This document shows, piece after piece, positions 1 to 6,567 of a stretch of DNA of 13,348 bases. Positions within the stretch are counted from its first letter, which is position 1. The number at the start of each line of letters is the position of its first letter. Under the pieces are notes generated by a model. The model saw nothing but the letters and a program-made list of their open reading frames with translations. It was not told the origin of the DNA and searched no databases. Source of the DNA: Bacteroides sp. 43_108 (GTDB lineage Bacteria > Bacteroidota > Bacteroidia > Bacteroidales > Bacteroidaceae); the NCBI GenBank assembly GCA_001915545.1, contig MNQS01000149.1, positions 1 through 13,348 of the forward strand, given 5' to 3'. The translations under genes were made by a program, and so were the position numbers.

Positions 1-1
1 A

Positions 2-79
2 CAGTATTTCAATGATCTCTTGAATATAATTTTGAACCGGATTATGCCGATTCTATGTTTAATTTTAATTTATCGGTAA
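2..79 (+). CDS. Possible C-terminal end of an ORF entering from the left edge
   Basis: One plus-strand frame is open from the window edge to a TAA at 77-79, giving 25 residues beginning QYFNDLLNII and ending ILIYR. The tail is hydrophobic and resembles no family I can name. The stop lies inside a short palindrome, and the neighbouring minus-strand recombinase fragment ends in the other arm. This could be the tail of a transposase next to an insertion-sequence end, or chance; 25 codons are too few to decide. Confidence 0.2.
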   Translation, partial: QYFNDLLNIILNRIMPILCLILIYR

Positions 80-90
80 AAATTTACCGA
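73..90. repeat. Perfect 8-bp inverted repeat holding two convergent stop codons
   Basis: TCGGTAAA at 73-80 and TTTACCGA at 83-90 are exact reverse complements around a 2-bp centre. The left arm gives the plus-strand stop TAA (77-79) and the right arm gives the minus-strand stop (84-86) of the truncated recombinase. It lies within about 20 bp of the point where the recombinase reading frame stops looking like its family. It may mark an element end or act as a weak terminator. Confidence 0.5.
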
Positions 91-425
91 AGTATTGTAC
101 TATATATATACGGTGTAAAATCATGTCTGATTGTAGGACGGATTTTGGGTAACGGGATAGAATGTATAAACTTTCTGGAAAATGCCCACACGAAGAAGCG
201 TTCAAGCTTGCAGAATTGATAATCCCAATACCGAGTATAATTATTATTTTTACGTCCTTTACAGTTTAAGAAGTTCTGGCAGTCTGTTTCTTTAATCTCA
301 TCAAGTTCAACAATAGGATTTATATATCTCTCAAAACGCAATAATAAATATCTTACATCTCTAATCTTTTCTCCCAAACTTTCCTTATAGGAAAGATAGA
401 GATGAATGGCTTCTTTTATATTCAT
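84..425 (-). pseudogene. N-terminal fragment of a second tyrosine recombinase
   Basis: This 113-codon frame holds only the N-terminal core-binding (SAM-like) domain of a XerC/D-type tyrosine recombinase: MNIKEAIHLYLSY, helical segments, then the linker RPTIRHDFTPYIYS that normally leads into the catalytic domain. After YIYS it runs TILR and stops, so the whole catalytic domain (R, K, HxxR, H, Y) is missing. I chose the start at 425 because its ATG overlaps the stop of the upstream recombinase as ATGA and has a GGGAGG purine run just upstream; an ATG at 440 in the same frame is inside the upstream gene. Two recombinases in tandem with overlapping ends are typical of multi-recombinase elements such as RIT elements (recombinase in trio). 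Without a catalytic domain it cannot recombine DNA by itself. Confidence 0.75.
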
Positions 426-1975
426 AACATGACCTCCCATTCTATTTGTGAGACTTTGCGCAGATTAGTAATATCTATTTTTGAATAGATTCTGGTTGTA
501 TCTTGTAATCGATGACCCAGGATGTCCCCGATTTCTTTTAAAGAAACACCATTGTTGATTAGATTGGAAGCACACGCATGGCGCAAAGAATGTCCACCAA
601 TGTGTTTTATGTTGATTGGTATTTTAAGTCCTTTGTATGCATCCGAAACAATCTTATAAATGCATGATCTTGTTAAAGACTTATATGGCATGAATGTAGT
701 CATAAAAACCTCCTCAACTTTTCTTTTATTGTCCCTTCCATTTACGATATAATCAATTAAAAGATTGTAGACATACGGTGATAATGGTAAGCTTTGCACA
801 TGCCCATTTTTTACATGATAGAAACATAGCTGTCTTTTATCCCAATCTATGTCTCTCAATTTAAGTCTTGTGACCTCACTCGTTCTTAAGCCATAAATTG
901 AAAGTAGGGCTAATATCGCGGTATTACGTTTGCCTACTATTGTAGAGGTATCATAAAAGGACAACAATTTCTCTACAATATCCCAAGAAGGTGCAGAGGG
1001 CAATGTTGATAAACTGTACTCTTTAGGATGGCGTATTCCTTCTACACAAATATCACAGATTCCTTTGAAGTTTAAGAATTTTACGTACTCTCTGATATTT
1101 GTTGTAAGGAGAGAAAGAGTTCGTTTGCAACATCCTGCGTTGTGTCTATACTGTATATATTCGTCAATCACAGAAATATTTAAATGAGCCAAGTCTGTTT
1201 TATCCTGAATAAAGAAAGAGAAATCATTTATCCTTGAATGTCTTCCTTTTAATGTAATATCAGAAAGTCCTTTCATTGATTTAGACCAATTAATATATTC
1301 AATAATTAAATCATTATCACGTAGGAGTTGCTCTTGAGAACGTTCAAGTATACCAATAAAACTTAGCCATTTTATTGAAACCGCTTTAAAGGTTTTCATC
1401 CATTTAAGACTGTTATACGCAGCTAACCTAATAATTGTCTTGTCTAAGACATGTTGGTGTATTATCTTTTTTTCACTTATTCCTAATTCATCTATAATAT
1501 GGAGTTGCATTTCTGCATGTTCCCGAAGTCTATTAAATGACATTCCAAGTGACTGCATATAATTTAAATAAGACAGTCTTTCGTGATACATGGGATAGGT
1601 AATATACCTAATGCGATAATGGCATATTGTGCTAAAATGATTGAATAGTAAATTATGATCACAATACCTCAGGTCGAGACGCCCTATTTCATTTAACCAA
1701 TTGATGGTTGTACTGATGAAGAATTTGATTTGCTTCTGATTCCTGAAAAGAGAACTTTTTTCTAAGATCTCATCCAGAGTGATAATAGACTTATCTTTAT
1801 CCTTAAGAGATAAGATATTTACAGTTTCTAGTAAAAGAGATGCAAGAATTTGCAATTCTCTTGTTTGGCATCCTTCCGATTGCTTCCTAACGAGAAAATC
1901 TTCTCTTTCCTTTAATAGAGGAACACCTCTATGCTTAAGGAGATTTGACTCACTTTTAAATAATAATTCCAGCAT
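422..1975 (-). CDS. Tyrosine recombinase, 517 aa, first gene of a tandem recombinase array
   Basis: A site-specific tyrosine recombinase that would cut and rejoin DNA through a 3'-phosphotyrosine. The C-terminal catalytic domain is complete: Arg364 in YGLRTSEV, Lys389 in VKNGH, His462 and Arg465 in HSLRH, His488 in LGHR and the nucleophile Tyr497 in RIYSK. The core-binding domain spans roughly residues 220-310. The extra N-terminal about 200 residues, starting with LKHRGVPLLKEREDFLVR and a helical ETVNILSL stretch, match the long first recombinase of RIT-like tandem arrays rather than a plain phage integrase (about 350-400 aa). ATG at 1975 is the only good start. The stop overlaps the next recombinase as ATGA, which suggests translational coupling. 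Upstream lies a cluster of short repeats likely to be its binding sites. It probably moves the element bounded near 2134, although that array's second gene is broken here. Confidence 0.88.
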   Translation of the reverse strand: MLELLFKSESNLLKHRGVPLLKEREDFLVRKQSEGCQTRELQILASLLLETVNILSLKDKDKSIITLDEILEKSSLFRNQKQIKFFISTTINWLNEIGRLDLRYCDHNLLFNHFSTICHYRIRYITYPMYHERLSYLNYMQSLGMSFNRLREHAEMQLHIIDELGISEKKIIHQHVLDKTIIRLAAYNSLKWMKTFKAVSIKWLSFIGILERSQEQLLRDNDLIIEYINWSKSMKGLSDITLKGRHSRINDFSFFIQDKTDLAHLNISVIDEYIQYRHNAGCCKRTLSLLTTNIREYVKFLNFKGICDICVEGIRHPKEYSLSTLPSAPSWDIVEKLLSFYDTSTIVGKRNTAILALLSIYGLRTSEVTRLKLRDIDWDKRQLCFYHVKNGHVQSLPLSPYVYNLLIDYIVNGRDNKRKVEEVFMTTFMPYKSLTRSCIYKIVSDAYKGLKIPINIKHIGGHSLRHACASNLINNGVSLKEIGDILGHRLQDTTRIYSKIDITNLRKVSQIEWEVML

Positions 1976-2020
1976 ATTGTTTGTGGTTCCATTTGAGGTC
2001 CCATAAAAATATGCGTAATT

Positions 2021-2134
2021 TTATGTAGTGAAAAAAATTTCTTATAGATTGATTTACAATATTTTATTCTATTATGCCAACATAAATATAATGCCAACAT
2101 AAGGAAGATTATGTAGTGTACAACATAATCTTCC
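2021..2134. repeat. Repeat cluster at the recombinase-element terminus (putative attachment/binding sites)
   Basis: The 114 bp upstream of the recombinase gene are unusually structured. CAACATAA occurs three times in the same orientation (2078-2085, 2095-2102, 2121-2128). The first two copies sit in 12-bp repeats ATGCCAACATAA (2074-2085 and 2091-2102) with a 17-bp period. TTATGTAGTG occurs at 2021-2030 and 2109-2118. The cluster ends exactly where the IS66 transposase reading frame is broken. Repeated sites beside the end of a tyrosine-recombinase element fit recombinase or accessory-protein binding sites; the function is inferred. Confidence 0.6.
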
Positions 2135-3481
2135 CAAAGCCAAAGGTCTTATGGCATTTTCTATGCGGTTGTCATCAATTTCTATTCTTCCGTCGTTTAC
2201 GTATCTGGAAAGTCTTGGAAGGAGCGTGTAAGTATATTCGATGGCTTTACCCATACGGCTTTTAGGAAGTACTCTAAGATAAGCATCCTGCAGCCACTTT
2301 TCAAATTCAAGTATCAGCGGATAGGACTCACTGATACGTTTTTCCTTACGCTCTTCAGCTGTGAGTCCGGCTTCATTGGCTTCAGATTCTATCTTGTACA
2401 ACTTGCCGATGTAGTGTATTGCCTGTGTGGCCAGCGTCCTGTTCTCTTCCAGGGCATCCACGTACTTCCTTCTGGCATGTGCCCAACAGCCGACCAGAGT
2501 GATTCCTTTCATCTGCTCAAACTGTTCGTAAGCTGCATAGCCGTCACATTGCACAATGCCACGGTAGCATCCCAGCAGTTCACGGGCTACCATGCCCGAA
2601 CGGCTGCCACGGTCATAATGGAACATGACGTCCCCCGTGATGCCGTCGCGTACGCACCACTCATACCCCTTTTTCGCCTTATGTTTCTCATTGTCCAGCA
2701 CAGGAATGACACTCTCGTCCACTTGTATATACTCACTGGAGAGTATCTTCTGTTTGAGCAGGTTGTACAGAAGCCTGAGTTTCTCCACCGCCATTTCATA
2801 CCATCCGCACATGGTAGATTCGCTTATGATGATTCCTGATTCGCGATACTGCTGTATCAGACGGTAGAACGGGAGATGATACATGAACTTGCCGATGATA
2901 ATGTCCGTCAGGACCGAGGCGCCTGCCATACATTTGCTGACCGGGACAAGAGGAAGAGGATGAATCAGAATCTGCCTTTCCTCGGGATATTTCTCCATAT
3001 CGGATTTTCTTATCACTTTGTGACGGACGGTCTTCAGGATATATACTTTTGCCGGAACACGCTCCAGGCGTGAACTCTCTTCCTTTCCGATTTCAATGAA
3101 ATCATCCTTAAGCCTGCCTTCCCCGTCAGTTGTTCCTTCGGGGTAAAGATCAACAACTTCTACCGGAAGAGAAGATGTATCCAAGGGCTTGCGGGACGGC
3201 TTCTCCTTGACTTTTATGGTTCTGGTGATTTCTTCATCGCTTTTGCGGACTTCATCCTCCATCCGGGATATTTCCATGGAGGACATTTCTTCTTTTGAGA
3301 ACAGAAACAACTGGTTGGGATCAAGCGGAAGATTTTTTTCGCTCATCCGTCCGAAGACTTTTTTCCGGAGCCAGTACAGCGACTGCTCCAGCGAAGCAAC
3401 CCTGCTGATAAGCGCCGCTTTATCCTGGCGGAGCTTATCAATCTCTTCCAATAAGGCTTTTTCCTGTTCTTCCGTAAGCAT
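2072..3481 (-). pseudogene. tnpC: IS66 transposase TnpC, C-terminally truncated
   Basis: DDE transposase of the IS66 family. It has an N-terminal coiled coil (about residues 1-40) followed by the family motif SLYWLRKKVFGRMSEK, a central zinc-ribbon-like and linker region, and the DDE catalytic core with Asp255 (QVDES), Asp313 (QCDGY) and Glu441 (NRIEN). IS66 homology is seamless through RPLALGR (residue 451). The following 18 residues are read out of the adjoining recombinase-element repeats, ending at a chance stop at 2072. Family members usually continue another 60-80 residues with a conserved C-terminal domain, so this product is likely inactive although all three catalytic acids remain. 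ATG at 3481 was chosen as the start. The gap to tnpB is 77 bp. Confidence 0.9.
2103..2134. repeat. 12-bp perfect inverted repeat at the IS66/recombinase-element junction
   Basis: GGAAGATTATGT (2103-2114) and ACATAATCTTCC (2123-2134) are exact reverse complements separated by 8 bp (AGTGTACA). This shape, two inverted arms around a 6-8 bp centre, is that of a tyrosine-recombinase core site. Read on the minus strand, the outer GGAAGA codes the last two residues (Gly-Arg) still matching the IS66 transposase, so one arm overlaps the host-side sequence. Confidence 0.65.
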
Positions 3482-3558
3482 CTGTATCTCATTGTTTCAC
3501 AATGTAAATATACTAAAATCCAATGACATACAAAAGCAAACAGAGTAAGAAAACGGCA

Positions 3559-3927
3559 CTATTTTCGAAGTTTCTGCAGGTTTTCAAGTCTCGTGCGACG
3601 GGAGTCGCGGGCTTCCATGATACCCTCCACTATCATGACAAGTTCCCGCCATTCTATATTTGCACAGACCTCATTGTCGTTGACAGAATCAGGCTTGCCT
3701 AAGGTACCGGCTTCCAGAAGTTTGGAATACAGCACCATGCCGCCCGGCTCCCAATGCAGGAGCTTTATGCGGTCACGGGCACGGTTTATGAAGATATACA
3801 CATTGCCGCTGCAGGGGTCCTGACCCATGGCGTCGGTGATGATACCGCTGAGAGTATGAAAGCTTTTGCGCATATCAGTCGGGCGGTTATACAACAGATA
3901 GCGCATACTGTCATTAAGGCTGAACAT
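3559..3927 (-). CDS. tnpB: IS66 accessory protein TnpB (Orf2)
   Basis: Small accessory protein required for IS66 transposition; its biochemical role is not established. The family hallmark is clear: MFSLNDSMRYLLYNRPTDMR at the N terminus, then GNVYIFINRARDRIKLLHWE and PGGMVLYSKLLEAGT. I chose ATG at 3927 (122 aa) because the family starts at MFSLN; the upstream in-frame ATG at 3966 would add 13 atypical residues lying inside tnpA. This start overlaps the end of tnpA by 14 bp, consistent with translational coupling. The gene appears intact. Confidence 0.92.
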   Translation of the reverse strand: MFSLNDSMRYLLYNRPTDMRKSFHTLSGIITDAMGQDPCSGNVYIFINRARDRIKLLHWEPGGMVLYSKLLEAGTLGKPDSVNDNEVCANIEWRELVMIVEGIMEARDSRRTRLENLQKLRK

Positions 3928-4291
3928 GGCTGCAGGCCTGGATGATTGAATACAGTTCCTTTTCATTTAGCTCACCGCAAATGCGTATGGCACTACCGGC
4001 CGGGGTACGTATTTCTATCTCTTTCAATCCGCTTGGCGTGGCCGGTATACTTTTCTGTTTACGTCCGCTCGTTCCGGCAAATGAAGGAACCGGAACAAAA
4101 GATCCGCTGTGGGGAAGCTCGATAAACTCACCTTGAGCCGTTTTACCAGATGATTGCTCGGCGGCATAACGGGATTTGCTGTCATAAAACCGCCATACAG
4201 GGATATTGAGTTCCTCCAGTCTTGACTTATAAGTCATTTTGTGCTCTTTGCAGTAGTTCATTATCTCTACCACTTCTTCTCGTGTCATCAT
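3914..4291 (-). CDS. tnpA: IS66 accessory protein TnpA (Orf1)
   Basis: First gene of the IS66 element, 125 aa, likely a DNA-binding accessory factor for transposition. The N-terminal half (TREEVVEIMNYCKEHKMTYK, then RLEELNIPVWRFYDSKSRY) is the helical segment typical of Bacteroidales IS66 Orf1. The middle has the linker GEFIELPHSGSFVPVP, and the C terminus has the conserved strand-like stretch LKEIEIRTPAGSAIRICGEL. It starts with two ATG codons at 4291 and 4288. It overlaps tnpB and appears intact. Identification rests on sequence pattern plus position beside TnpB and TnpC. Confidence 0.88.
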   Translation of the reverse strand: MMTREEVVEIMNYCKEHKMTYKSRLEELNIPVWRFYDSKSRYAAEQSSGKTAQGEFIELPHSGSFVPVPSFAGTSGRKQKSIPATPSGLKEIEIRTPAGSAIRICGELNEKELYSIIQACSHVQP

Positions 4292-4352
4292 AACTTGGCT
4301 TTTTGGACGTAAAGTTAATGATGGAAGTTGGAGACGAAAATACGTGGTTTAC

Positions 4353-4627
4353 CGAATGCTTACACAGATGCTGGCAGAGCCGTTCTACCGGATATGTCAC
4401 CTAATGGTTTTATCATAGATAAGGATATATTACAGAGGTTACAATCAGACCCGGTAGTGTGGAACAACTTCTGCCAATTTCCTGACTTATATAAGCGAAT
4501 CAGAATTGATACTATCCAAATTAAAAAGAATCAACCCGAACTTTTTGAAAGCCGCCTGAACAAATTTATAGAAAATACCCGAAAAGGGCTTCTCTATGGA
4601 GAATGGAATGATAATGGAAGATTATAA
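4353..4627 (+). pseudogene. 3' fragment of a YdeI/OmdA-like gene cut by IS66
   Basis: The frame runs from the presumed IS66 end to a TAA at 4625-4627 and encodes about 90 residues. The segment DKDILQRLQSDPVVWNNFCQ, followed by FPDLYKRIRIDTIQIKKNQP and SRLNKFIENTRKGLLYGEWN, resembles the C-terminal helical region of YdeI/OmdA (bacteriocin-protection, OmpD-associated) proteins, where an aromatic/Arg-rich helix is followed by an ETRxxRI-like helix. No credible start exists upstream: the frame continues into IS66 sequence, and the first internal ATG (4394) would leave only a small piece. The most likely history is that IS66 landed in or beside this gene and its 5' part is lost. The family assignment is moderate; that it is a fragment is better supported. 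Confidence 0.5.
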
Positions 4628-4706
4628 AAATAAAGGGGCAATTTATGCTTATTAAAAAAACAGAATCCAGATATAAGAACAAACTTACAACTGAATCCTG
4701 TTTCCA

Positions 4707-4733
4707 TTTACACAAAATTTTGGACAGTGTCTA
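4707..4733. repeat. Possible solo IS256-type terminal sequence
   Basis: TTTACACAAAATTTTGGACA followed by GTGTC resembles the terminal inverted repeats of IS256-family elements in Bacteroidetes. It lies exactly between two gene fragments, the YdeI-like remnant and the integrase tail, as expected of a scar left by an insertion or an IS-mediated deletion. No matching opposite repeat or transposase is adjacent. Identification is from memory of the motif only. Confidence 0.25.
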
Positions 4734-4762
4734 GTACTACTCTCTCCATAACCCATCATCCC

Positions 4763-4975
4763 ATGAAACTATGGATTGCCCAAGCTGGAATCAGAAAACA
4801 CATAACCGTCCACTGCTTTCGTCACTCATACGCCATCATCCAAATTTCTTTAGGTACAAACATTTACACAATATCCAAGATGCTAACGCATAAGAATGTC
4901 ACCGCCACTCAAACCTATGTTGACTTGATCAATTCCGAGAAGCGAGAAACAGCTAATAAGATTTCGTTGAAATAA
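4763..4975 (+). pseudogene. C-terminal catalytic remnant of a Bacteroides-type integrase
   Basis: About 70 residues of a tyrosine-recombinase catalytic tail: AGIRKHITVHCFRHSYAII carries the HxxR box (HCFRH), LGTNIYTISKMLTHKN carries the second conserved His (normally LGH, here LTH), and ATQTYVDLINSEKR carries the nucleophilic Tyr. This exact style (KHITFHCFRHTYA, SLGTDIYTVSKMLGH) is typical of Bacteroidales integrative-element integrases of about 400 aa. The N-terminal domains and the first catalytic Arg and Lys are absent. Upstream sequence is unrelated, with an IS256-like scar at about 4707-4733. It is a decayed integrase, probably of an earlier element in this island, and unrelated in detail to the 517-aa recombinase. 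Confidence 0.8.
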
Positions 4976-4996
4976 ATGTAAAAATTCTTCTATGCT

Positions 4997-5425
4997 TTAA
5001 ATAAATGGATAATAATGAAACACTTCTAATGTTAATCTATATGCAAAAAGTGCCATTTCTTCAAGTTCAACATAATCAATCTGAATATTACAATCTTTTT
5101 GTTCACTAATATGAATCCATTTATTACGATATTCTCTCAATTTATGCAATTTCATTTTTGTTTTTGCATCATATGAGCAATGTTCTATTAAATCATAAAA
5201 AGACCGATTCTTCAGTCCCTCATCATCCCTCATATAAGACTCTATTGCTGCCTGACACATAAGTATACAAGCTAAATCAGCTCCTGCACAGAAAGCAATA
5301 TAAGCATTCTCCAACTGAAATGTCGTCCAATCCTGTACGCAAATTCCTCCTTTTAAAACATCATTTTGGATATTAAGTAAAACCTTCTCTCTTTCAGCGG
5401 ATAAATCCATATTATATTTACTCAT
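4997..5425 (-). CDS. HEPN-domain protein (DUF4145-like), putative ribonuclease
   Basis: A 142-aa, mostly helical soluble protein. The motif LREYRNKWIH has Arg100-x4-His105, the R-x4-6-H signature of HEPN domains, which in active members forms a metal-independent RNase site on dimerisation. The preceding helix ACILMCQAAIESYMR and the overall size match stand-alone HEPN proteins of the DUF4145 and related groups. HEPN proteins are common in toxin-antitoxin and abortive-infection systems, but some are structural and non-catalytic. It is on the same strand as the kinase/ASCH/GNAT operon, 213 bp downstream, so it may be separately transcribed. No nucleotidyltransferase (MNT) partner antitoxin is adjacent. 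ATG at 5425 was chosen; an in-frame Met at residue 6 is an alternative start. Confidence 0.6.
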   Translation of the reverse strand: MSKYNMDLSAEREKVLLNIQNDVLKGGICVQDWTTFQLENAYIAFCAGADLACILMCQAAIESYMRDDEGLKNRSFYDLIEHCSYDAKTKMKLHKLREYRNKWIHISEQKDCNIQIDYVELEEMALFAYRLTLEVFHYYPFI

Positions 5426-5638
5426 AAAAAAATTAAATGTATACAGAATACCTCCAATCTAAATACTAATATGATGGGCTTGATGATAAGACAAATTATA
5501 CATAAACCGATAAAAAATATGCCCATTGATAACATATCACATCTTTTAATTGAGAAAATATTGTCTTAGCTTGTCCAAACAGTTCTAATTTTACTCATAA
5601 ATGCTGTATAACAACGTATAAAAATAGAATGTACCATA

Positions 5639-6160
5639 TTAATTATTTATTACTTCCTTCAAAGTATTATATGAATCAGACTGAACCTCAAACATTTCTA
5701 AATCCAATAAACTAGAAAGATATTGAGCATGTTCTATTTCTGTATTTTGCATTTTTTCAAGAAGTGAAGTTTCATATCTTTTTCCATCTCTTTGATATAA
5801 ACGTTTTGCTATAATTTCTGGCGTTTCACTTACTACAATTATTTTCTTTGGGTTTATATCTATAAATACTTCTTCAGGAACTTTCTCGATTTTACTTTCC
5901 TTATTCAGCAAACAAAAATGCCCATCCAATAAATAAGTTTTACCTGGAGTGATAACTCCTTTCAAATTTTTCAATAAACAGTCTTGTGTAGAATCAATAT
6001 CTGATACACGTTTATCAGAGGAATCCACATTAAAATCTTTCCATTTCAATACTTCGCTGGCTGATAAATGGATAATCCCGAGTTCAGATTCTATACGTTT
6101 ACATAAGGTACCTTTGCCGACACCATGAATACCACCAATAAATATAATATCATTTTTCAT
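5639..6160 (-). CDS. Adenylate-kinase-like P-loop ATPase/kinase
   Basis: A 173-aa cytoplasmic protein with a canonical Walker A at residues 10-18 (GIHGVGKGT), directly after a hydrophobic first strand. A second-strand motif YLLDGHF (residues 76-82) matches the LDG(F/Y)P position of adenylate and shikimate kinase folds, and a LID-like basic segment AKRLYQRDGKRYE (about 118-130) follows. It is smaller than adenylate kinase (about 190-215 aa) and lacks its typical NMP-binding motif, so the substrate is unknown; nucleotides, nucleosides or RNA ends are possible. The start ATG at 6160 overlaps the stop of the ASCH gene by 4 bp (ATGA), so the two are translationally coupled. It is the last gene of the GNAT-PUA / ASCH / kinase operon. 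Gene and fold are secure, specific function is not. Confidence 0.8.
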   Translation of the reverse strand: MKNDIIFIGGIHGVGKGTLCKRIESELGIIHLSASEVLKWKDFNVDSSDKRVSDIDSTQDCLLKNLKGVITPGKTYLLDGHFCLLNKESKIEKVPEEVFIDINPKKIIVVSETPEIIAKRLYQRDGKRYETSLLEKMQNTEIEHAQYLSSLLDLEMFEVQSDSYNTLKEVINN

Positions 6161-6567
6161 AATTCTACAAAATTCAAAGCAGATTCCATATCATCTTCTT
6201 CAAGATATTTGAATGATTGAGGAGCTACAAATGAAGTAAAAACATCAAATGGATTGATAGGTTTTTTATATAATACTGGATTTTCTATACGTAAAGCGTA
6301 ACCTTTTTCACGTCCTTCAAAATATTGATCAAAAAACTCTTTAGTGATGCCGGAGACAATTGATGTTTTTTCCCATAATTTTTCCGGAGTATCACTCAAT
6401 ATTTCTTTTACGGAAAATTCTCCAACGATCAATCCTTCAGGCTTAGTAGAATATACGACAACCTGACTAACGTGTTTCGCAAACACGTTTTTCCTATATT
6501 CATATTTTTTTCGTCCCTGAAAAATTTCACGAACAAATTCCGGTTTAATCGACAATAAGACTTTCAT
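6157..6567 (-). CDS. ASCH-domain protein (PUA-like RNA/nucleotide-binding)
   Basis: A 136-aa stand-alone ASCH protein of the PUA superfamily. The N terminus MKVLLSIKPEFVREIFQG leads into the family signature G18-x-K20-x-x-E23-x-R25 (GRKKYEYRK), followed by the beta strands VVVYSTKPEGLIVGEF. ASCH proteins are predicted or shown to bind RNA or nucleosides in a cleft lined by the conserved Lys/Glu/Arg, and a few have hydrolytic activity on modified nucleosides. It overlaps the upstream GNAT-PUA gene by 23 bp and the downstream kinase by 4 bp, so the three are almost certainly made together. A role in recognising a modified nucleotide or tRNA is inferred from the fold and its neighbours. Confidence 0.85.
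   Translation of the reverse strand: MKVLLSIKPEFVREIFQGRKKYEYRKNVFAKHVSQVVVYSTKPEGLIVGEFSVKEILSDTPEKLWEKTSIVSGITKEFFDQYFEGREKGYALRIENPVLYKKPINPFDVFTSFVAPQSFKYLEEDDMESALNFVEL

Larger units (their letters stand above)
2135..4352 (-). mobile_element. IS66-family insertion sequence, 3' end truncated
   Basis: The three genes typical of IS66 (tnpA, tnpB, tnpC, transcribed leftward) are present and richer in G+C than the flanks. The right boundary is estimated at about 4352, where the minus strand reads GTAAACC; IS66 ends commonly begin GTAA and this point lies 60 bp before tnpA. The left end of the element is missing: tnpC breaks at about 2135 at the recombinase-element repeats, so the terminal inverted repeat is lost and the copy should not transpose alone. 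The exact boundary at 4352 is not proved because no partner repeat is available. Confidence 0.75.

Noticed and set aside
1912..2100. A 62-aa minus-strand frame and a 75-aa plus-strand frame around the recombinase start
   Set aside because: They cross the repeat cluster and overlap the real start of the 517-aa recombinase; no family features.
2074..2102. CRISPR-like repeat pair (12-mer with a 17-bp period)
   Set aside because: Only two copies, the repeat is far too short, there are no spacers of CRISPR length and no cas genes; better explained as recombinase binding sites.
2414..3548. Several plus-strand open frames (for example 2414-2839 and 3189-3548) opposite the IS66 transposase
   Set aside because: They are antisense shadows of tnpC, which has clear family motifs and catalytic residues; their translations are compositionally odd and match nothing.
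3593..4136. Plus-strand open frames opposite tnpB and tnpA
   Set aside because: Mirror frames of the well-supported IS66 accessory genes, with no recognisable protein features.
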